64,000 nt of DNA. It comes from Liolophura sinensis. Taxonomy: Eukaryota > Mollusca > Polyplacophora > Chitonida > Chitonidae. This document shows positions 59,201-64,000 of the stretch, piece by piece (positions within the stretch are counted from its first letter, which is position 1; each line of letters opens with the position of its first letter). The position numbers were made by a program, and so were the translations under genes. Location of the stretch: positions 76,809,966 to 76,873,965 of the forward strand of contig NC_088300.1 of assembly GCF_032854445.1 (NCBI RefSeq). The letters run 5' to 3'. The notes under the pieces were generated by a model. That model was given only the letters and a program-made list of their open reading frames with translations. It was not told the DNA's origin and did no database searches.

Positions 59201-61821
59201 GCGGCCATTGCCGAGAACTCTCCATATCGTGATCTCCATGTCTTGATTTGTGTATGATATTTTTGTTTAGTATGTTTAGTTGGAAAATTTTACTGTGATA
59301 GCAAAATTTATTTCCACTAACGATGTAAACGAAGTGATCTGAAGACGAAATCGAGTAATAAAATGAACTTTTTGTTGTCCAGTTGGAAGTGTATTGACAT
59401 TGTCTTTCTTAAGATGGCTACGTAAGTAAGGACCTGACCCTGAAGTGGATGACAGAAGATTCATTAACAATCAACGAGAAAAATCAGCTGCCTGAGTTCC
59501 AGGTGATGAAAACTGATACAGCGGATTGTACACAGACATTCATCACAGGTATAATCATCATTTCGGTCAATCCGTGTGTTGTTACTCGTCCGGTTTAAAT
59601 TTGTGTAGAGGGGCCTCCGTGGCTCAGTTGGTTAGCGCGCTAGTGCAGTGTAATGATCCAGGAGTCTCTCACCAATGCGGTCGCTGTGAGTTCAAGTCCA
59701 GCTGACGGTGGCTTCCTCTCCGGCTGTAAGTGGAAAGGTCTGTCAGCAGCTTGCGGATGGCCGTGAGTTTCCCCCAGGCTCTGCCCGGTCTCCACCCACC
59801 ATAATGCTGGCCGCCGTCGTATGAGGGAAATATTCTTGAGTATGGCGTAAAACACCACTCAAATAAACTTATGTATTTGTTTGATCTACTACTGTACATT
59901 GCACACTTTTAGCATGGGGCCATTCACCCTATGCATTATTCCCTGTTGCATGTTTATAACAACATCAATGCCCTTGAAATTGGTTACAGTTTTTTTTTTC
60001 ATGGTAACTCTGCACATTTTATGCAGACAAATAATTTATTATTGTAAATATTTTTTGTATATTTTCCGCCGAAACATTGTTTCCTGCCGCTCAACAGACC
60101 TATATCTTTTCAACAACTCTTTTTGCTTTAGGAAATTACAGCTGTTTGAAGGCCATATTCCACATCTCGCGCAGGATCGAAGTTTACCTCGTGCAAACAT
60201 ACTTACCTTCAGTCCTCATTGTGGTCCTTTCCTGGGTTAACTTTTGGATCGATCATCGCGCGACCCCTGCACGTGTCTCCTTGGGATTACTCTGTGTGCT
60301 CACCATGACAACCCAGAGTACCGGTGTCCAAGCCAAACTACCCAGAGTGTCCTACATCAAGGCAATGGATGTTTGGTTGTATGTCTGTTTGGTTTTTGTG
60401 TTTGGAGCTCTTCTGGAGTATGCTTTGGTGAATGTGCAGTCCCGGAAGCAAGAAGATAATTCCAAGAAGAAATACCAGGTAGTTTGCCGAAACACAAAGA
60501 GTACCCTATATAGCTTTATATACCTTGTATAAAATAGTATAAATAACACATTTTAGGAGTGAATAATTTGTAGGCCTACTTCCGTATTTTCATTCAAGTT
60601 TCATTGATTAAACAGTGGTTAGGCAATGGACATGGGCTAAAGAGTCATTCTTGTCGAAGCCGACCTCCCATGAATAATAAAGTCGAGAGTTCTAATACAG
60701 TTCCGGCTGGACCGAATCGGGTTTAAGCCAGGGAGGTACCTAGGGCGGATGTTTACCCTCGGCTCTAAGTAATTTCCTCCACCTTTAAAGCTGACCACAC
60801 GTGAATAATTCATAAGTATGGCCTACGGTAAGGCATTAATCCCAATGCCGTCAAGTTAATAAATAATTAAACACATGCACTGATAGGTTGAAATGAGGTG
60901 AATCACCCGAGTATGACCAAGTACTTGACAAACTTCCAGACATAAAAGAAACCTCCCCATCAGAGTTATGAAGTCACACAATCACTCAACAATATCTAAC
61001 AAATTACCCGATGACAAAGCACAGAGCTGTCTGAATGTGTGGAAGTTAGTCAACGGTCTTGTTGACTTCTGTCGTTTAAGTAAAATAATCTTTGATGTAG
61101 ATTAAACTTCCCTCTAGATGAATAAATTGACCAGAAAATCTTGGCCTATACATTCTCATATCCTACATGTAATGCATTCAAGTGGCTGAGTGATATGCAA
61201 GAGTTATGTCCCTTTATACACGTGTCGCGAAAGTTGATGGCTACGTTCAAACTTGCCATAACTATGCAGCCATTTGTCTTACCTTAGATTGGTGGTTATC
61301 TCCCCACAACACAAAAACGGCACAATGTGTCACTGGAACAAAGAGTTTGCTCTTCGTGTATTTTGTCATTTTTGAACTATATGCGCCTGAATTGTTAATC
61401 TTCATCTTATTTCCATTAGAACAATGCTCTCTTTCTGGGTATATATGTCACGTGCGATCCATTCCTGACGACATTAATGCTTTCAAAAAACTGATCTAGT
61501 TTTACACTCAGATCACTGCTCCTAGTGCGGGCGCATGCATTAAATATGCAATATTTTTACTACTTCTGACGATGTTCTCTTCACCGCTACTTTCATCGTT
61601 CTGTCTGCTTTGTCTTTCAGGTCCAGAATGGTAATTCAGTCAACAAAGAAAATGGGGGAGTTGAGACTGTGATCGTGGATATGAATTTGCCCAAATTGTC
61701 ATGTTCGGAACAATGGTTGAGTGCTGAACGAGTCGACTCAGCCTCACGAGTTCTCTTTCCGTCAGCATTTGCAATATTTAATCTCATTTACTGGTTACAT
61801 TATCAGCTTCCTCAGTCATGA
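50258..61821 (+). CDS. Anion-type Cys-loop channel subunit, GlyR/GluCl-like (tandem copy 2)
   Basis: Nine exons (50258-50310, 52886-52998, 53853-53867, 57103-57170, 57528-57748, 58270-58352, 59414-59548, 60132-60478, 61621-61821) give 411 residues with the same phase at every junction as copy 1. ATG lies in GTCACCATG, a good initiation context. The Cys loop is C164-C178, the second pair C223-C234 (CTQTFITGNYSC), the anion motif PAR precedes M2, and M4 ends in FAIFNLIYWLHYQ. Exon 8 (M1-M3) is about 88% identical in protein to copy 1; exons 7 and 9 are much more divergent. Ligand-site differences include Phe227 for Tyr228 and Tyr185 for Phe186, and a sequon NYS sits inside loop C. Sequon N28 is shared. 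The M3-M4 loop is short. Exon 8 skipping or pseudogene decay is not indicated: no frame breaks. AATAAA lies 22 bp after the stop. Confidence 0.93.
51120..51940 (+). repeat. Split degenerate tandem repeat, about 40-bp units, in gene 2 intron 1
   Basis: Two clusters (51120-51255 and 51655-51940) share TGTAGCCCATTGGCTGAACA and GGTTCAACTCACAAATG-like segments. About 400 bp of unrelated sequence separates them, perhaps an insertion into one older array. Confidence 0.7.
52335..52670 (+). mobile_element. Dispersed repeat, family 2, copy 2, with ATTC-repeat tail
   Basis: Block order matches 21165-21445 (GGATCGGGTCATA, CAAAGACTTTAAAAATG, GCTTAGCACTGAGAGGTTA). It ends AAAATTGTTAAGTACCCCAAG followed by about seven CATT units to 52665. 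A tetranucleotide tail suggests retrotransposition. A piece of a similar tail (CCAAGCACTCACTCACTC) occurs at 56555. Confidence 0.65.
53070..53134. repeat. Perfect 23-bp inverted repeat (hairpin) in gene 2 intron 2
   Basis: Arms 53070-53092 and 53112-53134 are exact reverse complements (starting GGTCTTTCAATTAAAG) around a 19-nt loop. It begins 72 bp downstream of the exon 2 donor. No target duplication was noticed. Candidates are a tiny palindromic MITE or a transcribed hairpin. Confidence 0.85.
53190..53345 (+). repeat. About 27-bp degenerate repeat
   Basis: Roughly six copies of TTTTGTAGCCCCCTATTTGTG-like units directly after the hairpin in intron 2. Confidence 0.6.
53375..53535 (+). mobile_element. 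tRNA-related SINE, second family
   Basis: CGTGTTCGAATCCAGCTCTC is a box B-like core preceded by GGCCTGTTATCAGTGATG. It ends in TTCTCACATAGGTACAAAG. No A-rich tail is obvious. Confidence 0.5.
53765..53815 (+). mobile_element. SINE tail just upstream of the microexon
   Basis: GCGACGTAAACACCAATCAA and ATAAATTC match the end of the main SINE family, 38 bp before the 15-nt exon 3. Confidence 0.5.
53853..53867 (+). CDS. 15-nt microexon (exon 3) of channel gene 2
   Basis: ACAAGGAACTTTCTG between TCTTTATTCCAG and GTAAAT; encodes DKELS with split codons. Same size, phase and weak donor as exon 3 of copy 1. Intron 3 that follows (53868-57102) shows no other recognised element apart from microsatellite and T-tract material. 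Confidence 0.8.
56531..56588 (+). repeat. Poly(T) tract with direct repeat flanks
   Basis: CTGAATTGC plus a T run occurs twice, separated by more T and GCCAAGCACTCACTCACT. Either a truncated retro-insertion with a duplicated target or a local duplication. Confidence 0.5.
57168..57309 (+). repeat. 35-36 bp tandem repeat containing the exon 4 splice donor
   Basis: Four units start at 57168, 57203, 57239 and 57274. Each begins with the exon/intron junction sequence ATG-GTAAGT (ATG-GCAAGC in unit 2) and continues ACAGCATGTAGTGTACC. Unit 1 contains the true donor. Units 3 and 4 are perfect decoy donors; using them would add 71 or 106 nt and shift the frame. Confidence 0.9.
59179..59206 (-). mobile_element. 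SINE fragment in gene 2 intron 6
   Basis: GAGATATTTCACTTATACGA continuing into CGGCGGCC is the reverse complement of the conserved SINE segment. Confidence 0.6.
59609..59868 (+). mobile_element. Full-length tRNA-derived SINE in gene 2 intron 7
   Basis: The most complete copy in the window. The tRNA-like head has box A (TGGCTCAGTTGGTTAGCGCG, from 59620) and box B (GTGAGTTCAAGTCC, about 59686-59699). The body has GGTGGCTTCCTCTCCGGC and GGCCGCCGTCGTATGAGG, and the tail is CAAATAAACTT. The conserved body recalls the V-domain SINEs of aquatic animals. About 260 bp; no clear target duplication. Confidence 0.9.
60700..60870 (+). mobile_element. Possible SINE-like dispersed repeat in gene 2 intron 8
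   Basis: GGACCGAATCGGGTTTAAGC, a middle GGCTCTAAGTAATTTCCTCC and an end TTAATAAATAAT recall the layout of other elements here, but no second copy lies in the window. Confidence 0.35.
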
Positions 61822-61843
61822 TGAATTTAATTATCAAGATGGG

Positions 61844-61849
61844 AATAAA
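61844..61849 (+). terminator. Polyadenylation signal of channel gene 2
   Basis: AATAAA 22 bp after the TGA stop, which would give a very short 3' UTR. Confidence 0.45.
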
Positions 61850-64000
61850 TGCACCTAATGCAACATGAACTCTGGCAGACGAGAAATACCAGCTCGGAGA
61901 TGACTTTGTGCCGCGGATTCCCGCCTCCGTCTGTCACATGGAAGAAACCACCAAAATGAGTCAAACATCATAATCCACACCATGGTGCCACCTGCAGGGA
62001 TATAAAACAGCAGTATACGGAATACATTCCATGGTTTATGTTTGTTTTATGCAATCAGTGTTCTCATTCTCATAAATGCGCAGATGAAAACATTTGCCTC
62101 CGAATGGAACAGTGCTATAGTATATGTTTGACTTGATATTGATATTGCCACATAGATATTATAGGCTTGTGACACACTGTATACATTTCTGAATATCTGA
62201 AAAGATACCTATGGAGCTAACGAATAGAGTCTCAGGCAGCAATGTATAAAATGTCATGACGCGTTACAGGCGTGGCAATTATTACCCTCGATTCTGATAC
62301 AAGGAATGTGACATTCCTGTATTTTCCTGATAAATAATCAACTTTGCTTTCAGACGAGCCATCATTCGAAGCAAATAAATATAAGGGGCTCTGGGCTGAG
62401 AATTCGTTTTTAGACAGTTTTTAGACAGTAATTACTAAGGAACAGTAAGTTACCTTTTCCCGTGCAATGGCGACACGAGGCCCAAGCCGGATTGGCCATG
62501 CTTCTCTTGTGTTGTATGAGTATTACGTAACCAGTCGCTCCACGCATCGTCATTGCAAAGGCAGGAGTGAGCAATAACATGGCTCAGTCCTGTGATTTTA
62601 GGCGGGAAAGGCTGTCATTGCTTTGCAAATGACTGGCAATTACTCCTTATTAACGTTCATTGAATATTAACGTAGTTGGTAACGTACATTGTCAGAAGTT
62701 CATAAGTTAATGGGTTTCTATTATTTATATTAGAAGTACCTATGCTATATAACTTTGATATTTTCCGTGATTTAACCCCACGTGCCATCCAACACGAATA
62801 GGATAAGAAAGAGTCTAGTCAAACATCCCACAACCAATTTCGGCAAGAATATTAACGTCAGTTTCTATACAGTGATGCCAGGAACGTATAATCGATCAGC
62901 CACAAACCGAATGCTAGCCCAAATCCTCTGTTTAAGACTGATCGTTTTTTTTATAGATGAATAGTTAATAATCCATCATAATCCATAATCCATCTGTTTC
63001 ATCTGCTATGTTAGTCATGTTATTCTTGGGGGAGACGTTTTTATAGCACAGCGTTTCATGATCTTTATGCTCATTGACATGGCTTATCATTGCTGTTATA
63101 TTTTATATTTTATTTACTTTTGTATTTAATAAACACAAAAATCATTATATTTTCAGGACATTGGAAAGATTTGTTTTCAATATTTCTTTCGTTTGTTGAC
63201 TGATGGAGTAGACCTCTAGTCATTGCAGTCACACCAAAAAAGCTTTCTTCGAGGAGATTCACCGCTAATGCCAGTGTATACTCGAGATAAGGACAAAAAA
63301 TCACTATATAGAGCCGTGGTGACATCGCTGGTAAATTTACCTCACTACGCCTTCTACTTAAGGAAATAGCCTTATAAGAGTTCTATTAAATAACCAGATG
63401 GGTTTACGCAATCCTCTGTTGAATTAAATAATCTGGGACCTCGCTGGCTCAGTAGTCTAAGGTGTCGCTCTCTTTCATAACAATAGACCTAGTCAGACTA
63501 CCTTTAGTTCGGCTGCGACTTCATGTCTAGAACGTTGACAGCTATCTGGCGAACGGCGGTGGTGTCCATCCGGTTGTGCCAAGTTTTCTTTACCCTTAAA
63601 AACATGACCGCCGTGTAGTATTCTTGAGTACAAGGCGTAAAACACAAATCAGATATGTATACATATAGGCCAATATAACACAGACGGCCATTCCCCACGC
63701 ATCTGTACTGTAAGCATGTAAGCTTTAGTCAAGAGTGTTTACAGTACTCTAAAATATCAAATGACAGCACGTTATTTGTTATTCGAACCAGTTGGTCCAC
63801 GTGATTTCCGTTTGAATAAAGAATAACGAAAATCGAATCTGGGGTTAACTTCCGGTCGCCATAAGAGATCAGGCTCTAAATAACTATATACATAACTATA
63901 ACACATTATACCGTGCATATACTCCTAACCGTGTAGAGCCGTCCGGGATCACCAACAGCTGACATGTGTATGTACCTTGTAAAAGTGGTATACCTAGAAC
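61850..64000. other. Intergenic to window end
   Basis: No coding exon recognised. A diverged SINE-like copy occupies about 63428-63655. Confidence 0.4.
63428..63655 (+). mobile_element. Diverged tRNA-derived SINE copy
   Basis: Head ACCTCGCTGGCTCAGTAGTC (box A-like), then GGCGGTGGTGTCCATCC, GACCGCCGTGTAGTATTC and TTGAGTACAAGGCGTAAAAC. It has the order of the main family with a deletion in the conserved middle and a lost tail. Confidence 0.65.

Noticed and set aside
59620-59700. Possible functional tRNA gene
   Set aside because: Boxes A and B are present but the sequence continues into the SINE body with no acceptor-stem complement, so it is the SINE head.

Overview
This is animal nuclear DNA: AT-rich, with multi-exon genes bounded by GT/AG introns, tRNA-derived SINE copies and abundant minisatellites. 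The SINE tails (a conserved stretch containing GTATAAGTGAAATATTCTTGAG followed by an AATAAATAAAT end) and the gene content suggest a marine lophotrochozoan, most likely a mollusc such as a bivalve. That placement is inference. Exon/intron structures below were built by eye: every junction was checked for splice dinucleotides, phase and protein similarity.

Layout: (1) 510-1056, minus strand, holds the first two coding exons of a Cys-loop ligand-gated channel gene that continues beyond the left edge. (2) 1590-6085 is a stack of minisatellites. (3) 8044-12906, plus strand, is a complete three-exon mitochondrial GrpE nucleotide-exchange factor (GRPEL1). (4) 14332-22030, plus strand, is a complete nine-exon DyP-type heme peroxidase with a mitochondrial-type N-terminus and a hydrophobic segment. 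(5) 22170-26261 is intergenic, with SINE copies and a GIY-YIG-like retroelement fragment. (6) 26262-42343 and 50258-61821, plus strand, are two tandem paralogous nine-exon genes for anion-type Cys-loop channel subunits (glycine receptor/GluCl-like; 414 and 411 aa). Their exon phases are identical and both have a 15-nt microexon. (7) Between and after them lie about 7.9 kb and 2.2 kb with no recognised gene.

The channel genes form a local family: two in tandem plus a third in opposite orientation about 25 kb away, separated by two mitochondrial-protein genes. The tandem subunits could co-assemble, but this is not shown by sequence. Both keep the PAR selectivity motif, the 13-residue Cys loop and the second disulfide of GlyR/GluCl channels. 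Both carry Leu at M2 position 6' and lack one of the two glutamate-binding arginines of GluCl.

The most unusual structural signal is the expansion of introns by minisatellites. In two cases the repeat unit includes the intron's own 5' splice site, so the array appears to have grown from the exon/intron junction. No virus, rRNA, CRISPR or free-standing tRNA gene was seen.
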